DNA from: Zobellia amurskyensis
GTDB lineage: Bacteria; Bacteroidota; Bacteroidia; Flavobacteriales; Flavobacteriaceae
NCBI RefSeq assembly: GCF_009725985.1
Contig: NZ_RCNR01000009.1
Coordinates: forward strand, 1-64,000
Direction: 5' to 3'
DNA length: 64,000 bases
Shown here: one piece after another, positions 9,379 to 19,168 of the stretch
How positions within the stretch are numbered: the first letter of the stretch is position 1
How the letters are laid out: the number at the start of each line of letters is the position of its first letter
Program-made: the position numbers and the translations under genes
Notes under the pieces: model-generated
Database searches by the model: none
What the model was told of the DNA's origin: nothing
The model's input: only the letters and a program-made list of their open reading frames with translations

Positions 9379-9408
9379 GGTGAAGAATATTTCTTCGCCC
9401 TTTTTTTA
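9379..9408 (+). terminator. Rho-independent terminator after the 51-residue protein
   Basis: 10-bp stem GGGTGAAGAA (9379-9388) against TTCTTCGCCC (9392-9401) with one T-G wobble and a 3-base loop, followed by seven T. Confidence 0.85.
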
Positions 9409-9519
9409 TGCCCTAAAGTGTACCCTATTAACCTGTTAATTATTCCATAAATCAAATTACCCTGTTAAACCTTGTTAGTCTTTTACACTCTAAGCTATAT
9501 AATCATTAAAATTAAAAAG

Positions 9520-9963
9520 ATGAAAAAAATAATTGTAGCATTAGTATGTATGGTAGGGCTAACCGCAATGGCCCAAAGAGAAAAAGGTCATGATAGAGAT
9601 GGGATGAAAAATTTGACTGCAGAGCAAATTGCAACACTTCAAACAAAGAAATTGACTTTGGCTCTGGACCTATCATCTGCTCAACAACAAAAAATAAAGG
9701 CCATTAATCTAGAGGAAGCAAAAGAACGCAAAGCAAAGTTTGAAGAACGTAAAGCCCAAAGAGAAGAAGGTGAGCGCAAAAAACCGACTTCAGAAGAGCG
9801 TTATGCCATGCAAAATGAAAAATTGGACAAGATGATTGCCCACAAAGCAGAAATGAAAGAGATACTCTCAGCTGAACAATATGAGAAATGGCAAAAAATG
9901 AACCATAATAAGGGAAAGAGAAATTCTAAAGAAGGAAAAAAAGGACGTAAAGCAAGAAAGTAG
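9520..9963 (+). CDS. Periplasmic LTxxQ/Spy-like (DUF4890-type) protein
   Basis: Protein of 147 residues. I start it at the ATG at 9520, because the next 19 residues form a clean signal peptide ending TAMAQ; an upstream TTG would add an unlikely prefix. The mature part is highly charged and helical, with two LTAEQ-like motifs (NLTAEQIATLQ near 35 and ILSAEQYEKWQ near 115). This is the pattern of CpxP/Spy-type periplasmic chaperones and their DUF4890 relatives. The C terminus is almost all Lys, Arg and Gly. It has its own terminator, so it is monocistronic. An envelope-stress or metal-binding role is inference. Confidence 0.75.
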   Translation: MKKIIVALVCMVGLTAMAQREKGHDRDGMKNLTAEQIATLQTKKLTLALDLSSAQQQKIKAINLEEAKERKAKFEERKAQREEGERKKPTSEERYAMQNEKLDKMIAHKAEMKEILSAEQYEKWQKMNHNKGKRNSKEGKKGRKARK

Positions 9964-9985
9964 AGGGAAGTTTAGTTATATAGTT

Positions 9986-10017
9986 AAGGGCTGCATAAAT
10001 ATGTAGCCCTTTTTTTT
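9986..10017 (+). terminator. Rho-independent terminator of the LTxxQ protein gene
   Basis: 12-bp stem AAGGGCTGCATA (9986-9997) against TATGTAGCCCTT (10000-10011), one G-T wobble, a minimal loop, then a T tract to 10017. Confidence 0.85.
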
Positions 10018-10061
10018 GTTTCCGACTCTGCTGCTTTTATAGATTTATCTATTTTTATAAG

Positions 10062-10559
10062 ATGTCTACAAAAGAGCTTGAGCTTATTTTCAATAAAGTG
10101 TACCACTTCTCTAACTTAACCATCTCAAATTTTAAATTAGAACAAGAGAGTAAAGAATATAGCGCCTGTAAATTTAAGTTGGGCGCAAATACTATCATCT
10201 GCAGAAATGCAAAAATAACACCTAAGAAAGTTGGGCAGTTCGTTACTTTTTGGAAACGGATTGAAAATGGCCCTATTTCCCCATTTGAAGAGCAAGATGC
10301 TTTTGATTATTTTATAATTAATGTGTGCAAAGGTGATTTGTTGGGGCAATTTGTAATACCGAAAGAAGTACTGGTAAAAAAAGGTATTATATCTACCCAG
10401 AAGAAAGAGGGCAAACGGGGTTTTAGGGTATACCCACCGTGGGACAAGGTAACGAGCAAACAGGCTACAATGACCCAAAAATGGCAATTACTTTACTTTC
10501 ACGAAGCAAAAAACCAACCGGATTTGCATAAAATACTCATCCAAAATAACGAACTTTAA
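10062..10559 (+). CDS. MepB family protein
   Basis: Cytoplasmic protein of 165 residues that aligns by eye with MepB: YSACKFKLGANTIICRNAKITPKKVGQFVTFWKR in the first half (motif at about residues 32-65), DYFIINVCKGDLLGQFVIPKEVL in the middle and KGKRGFRVYPPWD-type residues near 125. MepB is linked to multidrug resistance operons in staphylococci, but its biochemical role is unknown. The DUF1059 gene follows 23 bases later on the same strand. Confidence 0.8.
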   Translation: MSTKELELIFNKVYHFSNLTISNFKLEQESKEYSACKFKLGANTIICRNAKITPKKVGQFVTFWKRIENGPISPFEEQDAFDYFIINVCKGDLLGQFVIPKEVLVKKGIISTQKKEGKRGFRVYPPWDKVTSKQATMTQKWQLLYFHEAKNQPDLHKILIQNNEL

Positions 10560-10582
10560 GCAACTCTAAAAACCCAAGTATT

Positions 10583-10822
10583 ATGAAAACAATGACATGT
10601 AAACAATTGGGCGGTGCCTGTGATATGGAATTTTCCGCTGATACATTTGAAGAAATTGCCGAGCTAAGTAAAAAGCACGGGATGGAAATGTTTCAGAAAA
10701 AAGATACCGATCATCTAAAAGCGATGGGCGAGATTCAAAAACTCATGCAAACCCCAAACGGAATGCAGGATTGGTTTGAAAACAAAAAGAAAGAATTTGC
10801 TACAATGCCAGATGCTGATTAA
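10583..10822 (+). CDS. DUF1059 domain protein
   Basis: Protein of 79 residues. The N-terminal MTCKQLGGACDMEF with two Cys and the following ETF-like FEEIAELSKKHGMEM are the DUF1059 signature. The two Cys may form a redox pair or bind metal. It sits close behind mepB and converges with hemL; the stops are 20 bases apart. Confidence 0.8.
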   Translation: MKTMTCKQLGGACDMEFSADTFEEIAELSKKHGMEMFQKKDTDHLKAMGEIQKLMQTPNGMQDWFENKKKEFATMPDAD

Positions 10823-10842
10823 CCTGGCATTGTAGCAACACT

Positions 10843-12123
10843 CTATAAATTTACTTTCTTTAAAGCCGCAACGGTTTCATCTATATCTGCATAGCTAAGG
10901 GCATCGTTCAAAAAGTAACTTTCAAAGGCGCTTGGTGGTAGGTAAACACCATTTTCCAACATACCATGAAAATATTTTTTAAAAGTATCATTGTTTCCTT
11001 TGGCAGAACTCTCAAAATCAACCACAGGATCCTCGGTAAAGTGTACCGATATCATACTTCCAAATCGGTTAATTTGGTAGGGAACTCCTTTAGTTTTTAA
11101 AACAGAATCCAAACCTTCATGAAGATAAGCCGTCTTTTTAGCAAGACTTTCAAAAACCTCGGGTTTATTGTTCAATTCCGTAAGCATCGCCAAACCTGCG
11201 GCCATTGCTAAAGGATTGCCACTTAAGGTTCCAGCTTGGTAAACTGGTCCTTCAGGTGCTAAATGAGACATGATTTCGGTTTTTGCGGCAAAAGCACCAA
11301 CAGGCAAACCTCCACCTATAACTTTTCCAAAACAAACAATATCCGCATCAATACCTAGCGCTTCTTGAGCACCGCCTTTCCCTAAACGGAAACCGGTCAT
11401 AACCTCATCGAGCAAAAGCAAAATACCTTCTTGGGTACAGAGCTCGCGAAGTCCTTTTATAAATTCATCCGAGGGAATAATACAACCCATATTACCTGCA
11501 ACAGGCTCAATAATTACGGTCGCTATTTCCCCTTTGTTCGCCTCAACTAACGCACGAACACTTTCAATATCATTATAGGTTGCTAAAAGCGTATCTTTTG
11601 CAGTGCCCTCTGTTACACCGGGACTATTAGGACTGCCAAAAGTTACGGCCCCACTACCCGCTTGTATCAAAAACGAATCTGAATGACCATGGTAACACCC
11701 TGCAAATTTTATGATTTTATCCTTTCCCGTATACCCACGAGCTAAACGTACGGCACTCATACAAGCCTCCGTCCCGCTGTTCACGAATCTAATTTTATCA
11801 ATATTCGGCACCATAGAAACTGCCAATTGCGCCAACTGCGTTTCTATTTCCGTAGGCATTCCAAAAGAAGTACCTAGTTTTGCCTTCTCAATTACCGCGT
11901 TAAGTACGGGTTCATGAGCATGGCCCAAGATTAACGGACCCCATGAAGCAATATAATCGATTAACCGATTATCATCTTCATCATACAAATAAGCACCTTT
12001 AGCTCTTTTTACGAAAATTGGATCACCACCAACAGCCTTAAAAGCACGTACTGGTGAATTAACCCCTCCTGGAATATATTTCTGCGCCTCAGCAAATAGG
12101 GCGCTACTTCTTTGATATAACAT
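10843..12123 (-). CDS. hemL: Glutamate-1-semialdehyde 2,1-aminomutase
   Basis: PLP enzyme of 426 residues that turns glutamate-1-semialdehyde into 5-aminolevulinate, the C5 entry into heme synthesis. Diagnostic stretches are [11 protein letters not shown] near the start, the [16 protein letters not shown] active-site lid, and [14 protein letters not shown] with the PLP-binding lysine at K267. Length is normal for the family. It is the last gene of a three-gene minus-strand operon: its ATG directly follows the stop of the glucosaminidase gene. Confidence 0.96.
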   Translation of the reverse strand: MLYQRSSALFAEAQKYIPGGVNSPVRAFKAVGGDPIFVKRAKGAYLYDEDDNRLIDYIASWGPLILGHAHEPVLNAVIEKAKLGTSFGMPTEIETQLAQLAVSMVPNIDKIRFVNSGTEACMSAVRLARGYTGKDKIIKFAGCYHGHSDSFLIQAGSGAVTFGSPNSPGVTEGTAKDTLLATYNDIESVRALVEANKGEIATVIIEPVAGNMGCIIPSDEFIKGLRELCTQEGILLLLDEVMTGFRLGKGGAQEALGIDADIVCFGKVIGGGLPVGAFAAKTEIMSHLAPEGPVYQAGTLSGNPLAMAAGLAMLTELNNKPEVFESLAKKTAYLHEGLDSVLKTKGVPYQINRFGSMISVHFTEDPVVDFESSAKGNNDTFKKYFHGMLENGVYLPPSAFESYFLNDALSYADIDETVAALKKVNL

Positions 12124-12984
12124 CTATTTATTGAAATTTTGTGTCTTAACAGTAAGTTTTTGACCAATATCCAGATTGTTATTGTACATATAGTTCCACC
12201 GTTTTAAATCATCAACGGAAACCGAATACGCTCTGGAAATTGAATATAATGTATCACCTTTTTGAACTACATGTACTTTACTCTGGCCCTGACCACGGGA
12301 AGCTATTATAGGCTCTTCTCTTTGTTTACCATACCCTTGTTTGGCTATTTCCGTATCATATTTGTACAATTGATACCGTTCAATAAGTGAAATAAGTTTT
12401 TGCGGATAATGTTTGTCCGTAGCATAACCGGCCTGTCTCAAGCCTTTTGCCCATCTCTTGTAATCATCATTACTATAATCGAACAAAAAGCCATAACGGG
12501 AACGACCTTTTAAAAATATACTGTGATCACGGTACGAATACATGGGGTGATTATACTTTCTAAAGCATTCCCCTTTTTCGTCATCATCATGAAAATCATA
12601 ATCACCCTCCCAGCCGGTATGGCATTTTATACCAAAATGGTTATTGGTTTTCAAGGCCAAAGCTCCTTTTCCCAGTCCGCTTTCTAACAACCCTTGCGCC
12701 AGCGTAATACTTGCAGGTATACCAAAAGCTTTCATTTCCATTTGAGCAATTTCAGAAAATGTCTCTACATATTCTTCAGGTGATTCAATACTAAAATGCA
12801 CAAATTCGCCCGTATCATCAGGCATAGGGTACAGACCGTCATCTGCTTTTTTAGTCTCCTTTTTAACGACTACTACTTCGGTTTTCTTTTTGGGGGGTTC
12901 ACTCTTGGTAGCAACCGTTCGTTTTGCTTTACACCCAATAAAAAAAACACTAAAAAGAGACAATGCTATAACTCTACGTATCAT
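12124..12984 (-). CDS. Glucosaminidase-LysM lipoprotein (peptidoglycan hydrolase)
   Basis: Lipoprotein of 286 residues with a lipobox ending FIGC near residue 18. A Lys/Thr/Glu-rich linker follows, then a mannosyl-glycoprotein endo-beta-N-acetylglucosaminidase domain (residues about 75-215; FSEIAQMEMKAFGIPASITLAQ region with the catalytic Glu in GLLESGLG) and one C-terminal LysM (HVVQKGDTLYSISRAYSVS) that binds peptidoglycan. It cleaves glycan strands in the periplasm. Its ATG overlaps the stop of the upstream PLP gene by four bases, and its stop abuts hemL, so the three are co-expressed. Confidence 0.9.
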   Translation of the reverse strand: MIRRVIALSLFSVFFIGCKAKRTVATKSEPPKKKTEVVVVKKETKKADDGLYPMPDDTGEFVHFSIESPEEYVETFSEIAQMEMKAFGIPASITLAQGLLESGLGKGALALKTNNHFGIKCHTGWEGDYDFHDDDEKGECFRKYNHPMYSYRDHSIFLKGRSRYGFLFDYSNDDYKRWAKGLRQAGYATDKHYPQKLISLIERYQLYKYDTEIAKQGYGKQREEPIIASRGQGQSKVHVVQKGDTLYSISRAYSVSVDDLKRWNYMYNNNLDIGQKLTVKTQNFNK

Positions 12985-13901
12985 AGGCTTATTAATGGTA
13001 GATTTTTCTTTTCCAAATTACGGTTCATACCGTCAATACCTTGAAGCCCTCCACTATGGATTGCTAAAATTTTTGTTTTAGGGGGAAAATATCCTTCTTT
13101 GATCAAATCTAAAATACCGTACATCATTTTCCCCGTATAAATAGGGTCTAATGGTATCTGGGTTTTGCTCTTGAAATCGTTTATAAAGTGTATCAGATCT
13201 TCGTTTATCTTTGCGTAACCTCCAAAATGATAGTCCGTTATAAGTTCCCAATTTTCCCTTGGTGCGAATTTACGAATATCTTCTTGTAAAAAATCACCTT
13301 TAAGCGCTGGAAAACCCAAAACCTTTTGAGAAGTATATGCCGAATTACTAATACCAGCTATAGTACCTCCTGTACCTGCTGCACAACAGATTACATCAAA
13401 TTCCGCATCGGTATTTATTAGAATTTCTTCACAGCCTTTAATCGCCAAAGGATTGGTCCCGCCTTCTGGCAAAAGATAAAAAGCACCCAATTCTTCTTGT
13501 AGATTTGCAATAAATTGTGGGTTATTTTTATACCTATAGGCTTCCCTAGAAATAAATTTAAATTGCATGCCGTGGGATCGGGCCAATTTTAAAGTGGCAT
13601 TATCTTGCCATTTTAGAGCCAGTTCTTCCCCACGTATTATTCCTATAGTTTGTAGACCATGTACCTTTCCTGCATAGGCAGTGGCAGCAATGTGGTTAGA
13701 AAATGCACCTCCAAATGTGAGAAGTCTATCTAATCCCTTAGATTTTGCTTCCTGTAAATTGTATTTAAGTTTTCTGTATTTATTACCGGAAATTAAGGGG
13801 TGAATGCGGTCCTCCCTTTTAAGAACTAGGGACACCTTTTTCTGGTCAAGAACAGGTAAATGAATTTCTTGATTTTCGGTAGTTTCTCGCATACTATGCA
13901 A
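12981..13901 (-). CDS. 1-aminocyclopropane-1-carboxylate deaminase / D-cysteine desulfhydrase-like PLP enzyme
   Basis: PLP enzyme of 306 residues in the tryptophan-synthase-beta fold. The likely Schiff-base lysine is K41 in the SGNKYRKLKYN motif. The substrate-binding TFGGAFSNHIAATAYAG stretch and a glycine-rich phosphate loop (CCAAGTGGTIAG) follow. Sequence alone does not tell ACC deaminase from D-cysteine desulfhydrase. A start at the second Met (residue 4) is possible. It is the first gene of the operon with the glucosaminidase and hemL. Confidence 0.85.
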   Translation of the reverse strand: MHSMRETTENQEIHLPVLDQKKVSLVLKREDRIHPLISGNKYRKLKYNLQEAKSKGLDRLLTFGGAFSNHIAATAYAGKVHGLQTIGIIRGEELALKWQDNATLKLARSHGMQFKFISREAYRYKNNPQFIANLQEELGAFYLLPEGGTNPLAIKGCEEILINTDAEFDVICCAAGTGGTIAGISNSAYTSQKVLGFPALKGDFLQEDIRKFAPRENWELITDYHFGGYAKINEDLIHFINDFKSKTQIPLDPIYTGKMMYGILDLIKEGYFPPKTKILAIHSGGLQGIDGMNRNLEKKNLPLISL

Positions 13902-13963
13902 AAGTAGGGCGAAAAACAGTGGTATTAAAGTGAAGGATAGTTAGACTAAGTAAATTACAACAG

Positions 13964-14314
13964 CTATTTCGTTAGATATTTAATAAAACTAAAAGGCTTT
14001 CGCTCGCTAGTATAATTCAAATTTTTCTCGTTAGAGTATGCCTCGCGTTCAAAACTAATATTTTGGTAAGCCTTGTAACTATCAAAGTAAATAGCCGTTC
14101 GGAGAAGCCATTCAGAGATATAGAAAAAGTAGAAAAAAACAATCAGCAATTCCTGTTGTTGTTTTAAGTGAATCTTCTCATGATTGATCAAGACAATATC
14201 TTCTTTGAGTTCATCGTGCTTAAGAATGATGAAAGGCCAAAGTGATAGACCAACATAGTTCTTATAAAAAAAATGTTTAAAGACTAAGATCATAATCAAA
14301 GGTTTAAACGGCAC
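13964..14314 (-). CDS. Small M56-like membrane protein with HExxH-type motif
   Basis: Protein of 116 residues with hydrophobic segments near 1-30 and 60-85. NHEKIHLKQQQEL holds an HExxH-like HEKIH, and the FEREAYSNE stretch about 45 residues later could supply the third zinc ligand. This is the core of M56/BlaR1-like membrane peptidases reduced to a minimal form. I have seen this short type as an uncharacterised flavobacterial family. It may start at a later Met (MILVFKHFF). It lies alone between the PLP gene and the DUF5522 gene. Confidence 0.6.
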   Translation of the reverse strand: MPFKPLIMILVFKHFFYKNYVGLSLWPFIILKHDELKEDIVLINHEKIHLKQQQELLIVFFYFFYISEWLLRTAIYFDSYKAYQNISFEREAYSNEKNLNYTSERKPFSFIKYLTK

Positions 14315-14402
14315 TTAACAAAGTTAATTGTTATTGAACCGTCATATTCGATAACTCAACAATGTTGCCATTCATTATAATGATTCGTTAAAATACTCCT
14401 AA

Positions 14403-14657
<255 letters not shown>

Positions 14658-14734
14658 ACACAGTTGTTCGGCATGATTTTTGAGACTAATTTATCAAGTA
14701 AAAGATGTGCTAACACCAAATACAATTATTTGTT

Positions 14735-15292
14735 ATGAAAAAGATTAAAATTTTAGCGGTACCAATGCTTGTGTTGCTATTTTTAAGTTCGTGCACTTCC
14801 GTACGCGTACTTTCAGATTACGACAAAGAGGCCAATTTTAACAGTTACAAATCGTATGCTTTTTATAAAACGGGAATTGACAAAGCTCAAGTTTCCGATT
14901 TGGACAAAAAGCGAATTCTACGCGCCATTGAAGCGGAAATGACCAAGCGTGGCTTCTCAAAATCTGAGAACCCGGATATTCTGGTAAGTATATTCACCAA
15001 AGAAAAAGAACAAGTAGATATTTACAATAACTACTGGGGCGGCTATGGTGGCTGGGGCTGGAACCCATATTATTGGGGACCTGGCTGGGGAGGCAACAAT
15101 GTAAGCACCCGTACAGAAGGCTCGTTATACATTGACCTTATTGATTCTAAAACAAAAGAACTGGTATGGCAGGGAAAAGGAGTTGGAAATTTGGTTAATG
15201 TGAGCAATATGGAAAAGAAAGAAGAGCGCATACGTGAGTTTGTTTCAGAAATTCTAATGCAGTACCCACCTAATACCGTTGCTGCCAAATAG
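14735..15292 (+). CDS. DUF4136 lipoprotein
   Basis: Lipoprotein of 185 residues with a lipobox LSSC at about 17-20. The DUF4136 domain fills the rest: DYDKEANFNSYKSYAFY, a middle loop rich in Gly, Trp and Tyr (YWGGYGGWGW), and an SLYIDLIDSKTKELVWQGKG strand pair. These proteins sit on the inner face of the outer membrane or in the periplasm; function is unknown. A terminator follows about 30 bases after the stop. Confidence 0.85.
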   Translation: MKKIKILAVPMLVLLFLSSCTSVRVLSDYDKEANFNSYKSYAFYKTGIDKAQVSDLDKKRILRAIEAEMTKRGFSKSENPDILVSIFTKEKEQVDIYNNYWGGYGGWGWNPYYWGPGWGGNNVSTRTEGSLYIDLIDSKTKELVWQGKGVGNLVNVSNMEKKEERIREFVSEILMQYPPNTVAAK

Positions 15293-15321
15293 CAAAACGT
15301 AAATAATTATAATATATAGAA

Positions 15322-15353
15322 AAAGCTCTTTTATTTTTAAAGGGCTTTTTTTT
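15322..15353 (+). terminator. Rho-independent terminator of the DUF4136 gene
   Basis: Stem AAAGCTCTTT (from 15322) against AAAGGGCTTT (to 15348) with one T-G wobble, then a run of eight T. Confidence 0.8.
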
Positions 15354-15432
15354 GTGGTGCTTCCATCCATTGTAGTAAAAAGCAAAAACTCCTCTTTCCT
15401 TTTTGTATATTTATGACAGAAAATTTTGTAGT

Positions 15433-17196
15433 ATGACATACGCTAGTAATCCTGTACTTGATAAACTACCTGCACATTTGCAGCAGTATATAAAACCGCA
15501 AGACTACAATGAATATTCTGCTATTGACCAAGCAGTCTGGAGATATGTGATGCGTAAAAATGTAGATTATCTTAGTAAAGTTGCTCACGCTTCATATCTA
15601 GACGGACTACAAAAAACCGGAATTTCTATAAACCACATTCCAAACATGTACGGTATGAACCGTATTTTGAAGGAAATTGGCTGGGCGGCCGTTGCCGTAG
15701 ATGGTTTTATTCCACCATCGGCTTTTATGGAATTTCAGGCATATAATGTGCTTGTTATTGCTTCCGATATTCGCCAGCTGGATCATATAGAATACACACC
15801 GGCCCCAGATATTATTCATGAGGGCGCAGGTCACGCCCCTATTATTGCCAATCCTGAATATTCTGAATACCTAAGAAGATTTGGCGAGATTGGTTCCAAG
15901 GCCATTTCAAATGCAAAGGATTATGAACTCTACGAAGCGGTACGCCACCTTTCCATTATAAAGGAAGCTCATGGTACACCACAAGATGAAATTGACAAAG
16001 CCGAAAAACACATTGAAGACCTTCAGAACAATATGGGCGAACCCAGTGAGATTGCACTTATAAGAAACTTGCACTGGTGGACTGTAGAATATGGACTTAT
16101 AGGCACACCCGAGAATCCAAAAATATATGGCGCCGGACTTCTTTCTTCTATTGGGGAAAGCGCTTGGTGCATGACGGATAAAGTAAAGAAAAAGCCGTAC
16201 TCCATAGATGCAGCCTACACTTCATTTGATATTACGCAACCACAACCTCAGCTTTTTGTTACGCCAGATTTTGCTTACTTAAGTCAAGTTTTAGAAGAAT
16301 TTGCAAATACCATGGCTTTGCGCAAGGGCGGATTAAGTGGTATAAAAAAATTAATTGCGTCCAAAGAACTCGGTACTATTGAACTTAGTACCGGCTTGCA
16401 GATTTCAGGAAATTTTGATAGTGTAATTGAGCATGAAGACAAGCCTGTCTTTTTTCAAGCCAAAGGCCCCACGGCCCTATCTTTTCGTGATAAAGAGCTT
16501 GTTGGACACAGCATCAAACAACACGCATCCGGATTTGGTTCTCCACTAGGAAAACTAAAAGGAATGAACTTAGCTATTGAAGACATGAGTCCGCTTGACC
16601 TTAAAGCCTACAATATTTTTGAAGGACAACAGATATCTCTAGAATTTGAGGGACACATAAAAATAGCTGGAGAAATCATTACCGGAACCCGTAACCTACA
16701 AGGAGATATTATTCTGGTAACTTTTAAAGATTGTACGGTAACCCATAAGGACAAAGTTCTTTTTAAAAGCAAGGAAGAGCTTTACAGCATGGCGGTAGGT
16801 CAAGACATTTCCTCCGCTTATAATGGTCCAGCAGATTTAAACAGTTTTGATTTGGTTACCCATGAAGTATCTTCCATGACAATAAAATCTGAAGGCAATG
16901 CTTCGCAAACCCAATTGGAACAGTTCTACGAACAGGTACGTCATTTTCGAGAAGGCAAAAACATTACCATATCAAGACATAAGGTTTTTGAAGCCATAAG
17001 GGAAAACTACCCTAGCGATTGGTTACTTCCTGTAGAACTTTACGAGCTTGCCAAGGAAAATGGAGACCATGAATTTGCACATGAAATTTCGGTGCATTTG
17101 CAGACTGTGAAACTTAACAACCCTAAAGTAGGCCATTTAATAGATGATGGACTAGATTTGGTAAACCATAAATTTCAAACTAAAAAACAAAACTAA
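15433..17196 (+). CDS. Aromatic amino acid hydroxylase
   Basis: Protein of 587 residues from the ATG at 15433; an upstream TTG would add ten unlikely residues. Pterin-dependent iron hydroxylase: ligands H129 and H134 in HEGAGHAP and E219 in WWTVEYGLIG match the two-His/one-Glu triad of phenylalanine hydroxylase. It converts Phe to Tyr or acts on a related aromatic amino acid. It is about twice the length of classical bacterial PhhA; the extra C-terminal 300 residues are typical of the long flavobacterial form and have no recognised catalytic motif. No pterin-recycling gene (phhB-like) lies nearby. Confidence 0.88.
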   Translation: MTYASNPVLDKLPAHLQQYIKPQDYNEYSAIDQAVWRYVMRKNVDYLSKVAHASYLDGLQKTGISINHIPNMYGMNRILKEIGWAAVAVDGFIPPSAFMEFQAYNVLVIASDIRQLDHIEYTPAPDIIHEGAGHAPIIANPEYSEYLRRFGEIGSKAISNAKDYELYEAVRHLSIIKEAHGTPQDEIDKAEKHIEDLQNNMGEPSEIALIRNLHWWTVEYGLIGTPENPKIYGAGLLSSIGESAWCMTDKVKKKPYSIDAAYTSFDITQPQPQLFVTPDFAYLSQVLEEFANTMALRKGGLSGIKKLIASKELGTIELSTGLQISGNFDSVIEHEDKPVFFQAKGPTALSFRDKELVGHSIKQHASGFGSPLGKLKGMNLAIEDMSPLDLKAYNIFEGQQISLEFEGHIKIAGEIITGTRNLQGDIILVTFKDCTVTHKDKVLFKSKEELYSMAVGQDISSAYNGPADLNSFDLVTHEVSSMTIKSEGNASQTQLEQFYEQVRHFREGKNITISRHKVFEAIRENYPSDWLLPVELYELAKENGDHEFAHEISVHLQTVKLNNPKVGHLIDDGLDLVNHKFQTKKQN

Positions 17197-17234
17197 CTAG
17201 TTACATTTTTTTATTGACCCCAAACTAAACCGCC

Positions 17235-18491
17235 GTGAAACGAATAACCTTTCTCTTTTTTATAATTTTCAGCACTATGCTATTGGCACAACCAGAAGCT
17301 AATTACGACGAAACTAAAATACCCAAATTCTCTGTTCCCGACCCTCTAACTTCGTTTAGTGGCCTGACTATTACCGATAGCTTACAGTGGGAAGAAAAAA
17401 GAAAACTTGAAATATTTCAGTTTTTTGAAAAACAGATTTATGGTAAAGTTCCCGCGCTATTAGATGAGTACTCGTTCAAAGTCATAGAACAAGATAATAA
17501 TGCCTTAGGAGGAAAAGCACAGCGCAAGCAAATTGCCGTAGGTCTAAAGAAAAATGGGCGTACGCTAAATTTCAATATTCTTTTATACCTCCCTAATGGG
17601 CATGAAAATGCGCCGGTATTCCTAGGTTATAACTTTCACGGCAACCACACCGTTACAAATGACCCTAACGTAATCATCACCGAAGCGTGGAACGCAAATA
17701 GTACCGATTTAAAAATTAGCAATAATAAGGCTACAGAAGCTTCGCGAGGGGTGAGAGCGAACCGTTGGCCCATTGATAAAATGCTTGATAAAGGATATGG
17801 TCTTGCCACTGTTTATTACGGCGAGATAGATCCGGACAAGAATGACTTTTCAGATGGATTACATAGTTTGTTTTATGATGAAGAGCAAACCAAACCAAAG
17901 ACCAATGAATGGGGCAGCATAGCCGCATGGGCCTTTGGTCTTAGCCGTGCTATGGATTACCTTGATAATGACACGAATATATCGAATGTTATCGTTTTTG
18001 GACATTCCAGACTAGGAAAAGCGGCCCTTTGGGCAGGTGCTACGGACCCCCGCTTTACGGGAGTTATCAGCAATAATTCAGGTTGTGGAGGTGCGGCATT
18101 GTCCAAAAGAAAATTTGGAGAGACCATTGGCCGAATCAACAATTCATTTCCACATTGGTTTTCTGAAAGTTTCAAAAAATATAGCAATAGAGAAGAAACA
18201 CTACCTGTAGACCAGCATCAATTATTGACCTTAATTGCTCCAAGACCTTTATATGTGGCAAGTGCCATTGAAGATGAATGGGCAGACCCAAAAGGTGAAT
18301 TTTTATCTGCACAACATGCATCTAAAGTATATGAGCTATATGGAAAAAAAGGAATTTCCTTAACGGATGTGCATGAAGTTGACCGCCCTATTCAGCAAAC
18401 CCTAGCCTACCATATGCGAAGTGGGAAACACGATGTAACGGATTATGATTGGGATCAATACATAACTTGGGCCGAAACCTTCTCAAGATAG
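17235..18491 (+). CDS. CE15-like glucuronoyl methylesterase / acetyl-xylan esterase-like hydrolase
   Basis: Secreted alpha/beta hydrolase of 418 residues with a signal peptide ending LLAQ. The nucleophile is S258 in GHSRLGKAALW, the family's GxSRxGK elbow. NNSGCGGAAL follows, then AIEDEWADPKGEF and the catalytic His, H399, in SGKHDVTDYDW. This fits carbohydrate esterase family 15, which breaks ester links between lignin or alcohols and 4-O-methyl-glucuronate, or uronate methyl esters in marine glycans. It starts 38 bases after the hydroxylase gene, but functional linkage is not evident. Confidence 0.85.
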   Translation: MKRITFLFFIIFSTMLLAQPEANYDETKIPKFSVPDPLTSFSGLTITDSLQWEEKRKLEIFQFFEKQIYGKVPALLDEYSFKVIEQDNNALGGKAQRKQIAVGLKKNGRTLNFNILLYLPNGHENAPVFLGYNFHGNHTVTNDPNVIITEAWNANSTDLKISNNKATEASRGVRANRWPIDKMLDKGYGLATVYYGEIDPDKNDFSDGLHSLFYDEEQTKPKTNEWGSIAAWAFGLSRAMDYLDNDTNISNVIVFGHSRLGKAALWAGATDPRFTGVISNNSGCGGAALSKRKFGETIGRINNSFPHWFSESFKKYSNREETLPVDQHQLLTLIAPRPLYVASAIEDEWADPKGEFLSAQHASKVYELYGKKGISLTDVHEVDRPIQQTLAYHMRSGKHDVTDYDWDQYITWAETFSR

Positions 18492-18505
18492 TTTTCATCC
18501 TTTTC

Positions 18506-19120
18506 CTAATCCTTAAAAAGTACTTCGGGTAAATTTTGCTCTACGGGTTGGTTATTATAAGCCAGTGTCCACCCTAATGAATTGGTTAATATGTAAAATT
18601 TTTGCAGTTCACTGATCAATCGGTTTTCTGCATTTGTTTTTAATGCAGATGCTTCTACTTTTTTCATGAGCGAAGCATTTACATTTTTCTTGATTTTATT
18701 ATAATCGCTGGCATCGAACATGTTCAAGTAGTCTGACGTAACGTCATAGTATTCAAAATCCGGACTGATCTTTACTTCCGGCTCCGGTATGCTCTTGATG
18801 TGCAAGGTCTTGTTTGCCTCATCTACCTCAAAATCAATTTTACTTAAATCATAGGCAATAGTAACATCGGCATTTACCACGACCAACGCTTTCTTTTCCG
18901 CGGATATAAAAGGCCCAAAAAGCATTTTAGAGTCTTTATAATTATAGACTTCTGCAAAATGACCTTCGGTGACTATTAATTTACCTACGTTATCTATTTG
19001 CGTTTGTATAAGCATGCTGTTCTCTTGAAGGATAGATTTTTCTTCCCTATCCTCAACACACGAACGAAAAACCAAAACAGCGGCCAAGGTAATCAAGACG
19101 CCAACAAATACTTTTTTCAT
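18506..19120 (-). CDS. DUF4230 domain protein
   Basis: Protein of 204 residues with an N-terminal membrane anchor (residues 4-20), followed by the DUF4230 domain: LIVTEGHFAEVYNYKDSKM near 50, ALVVVNADVTIAYDLSKIDF near 85 and the helical C-terminal half. It is a periplasm-facing, membrane-tethered protein of unknown role. It converges with the CE15 gene, with only 14 bases between stops. Confidence 0.85.
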   Translation of the reverse strand: MKKVFVGVLITLAAVLVFRSCVEDREEKSILQENSMLIQTQIDNVGKLIVTEGHFAEVYNYKDSKMLFGPFISAEKKALVVVNADVTIAYDLSKIDFEVDEANKTLHIKSIPEPEVKISPDFEYYDVTSDYLNMFDASDYNKIKKNVNASLMKKVEASALKTNAENRLISELQKFYILTNSLGWTLAYNNQPVEQNLPEVLFKD

Positions 19121-19168
19121 AAGATGAAGTTACAATACAAATTGAAATTGACGAAACAGAAAAGGATT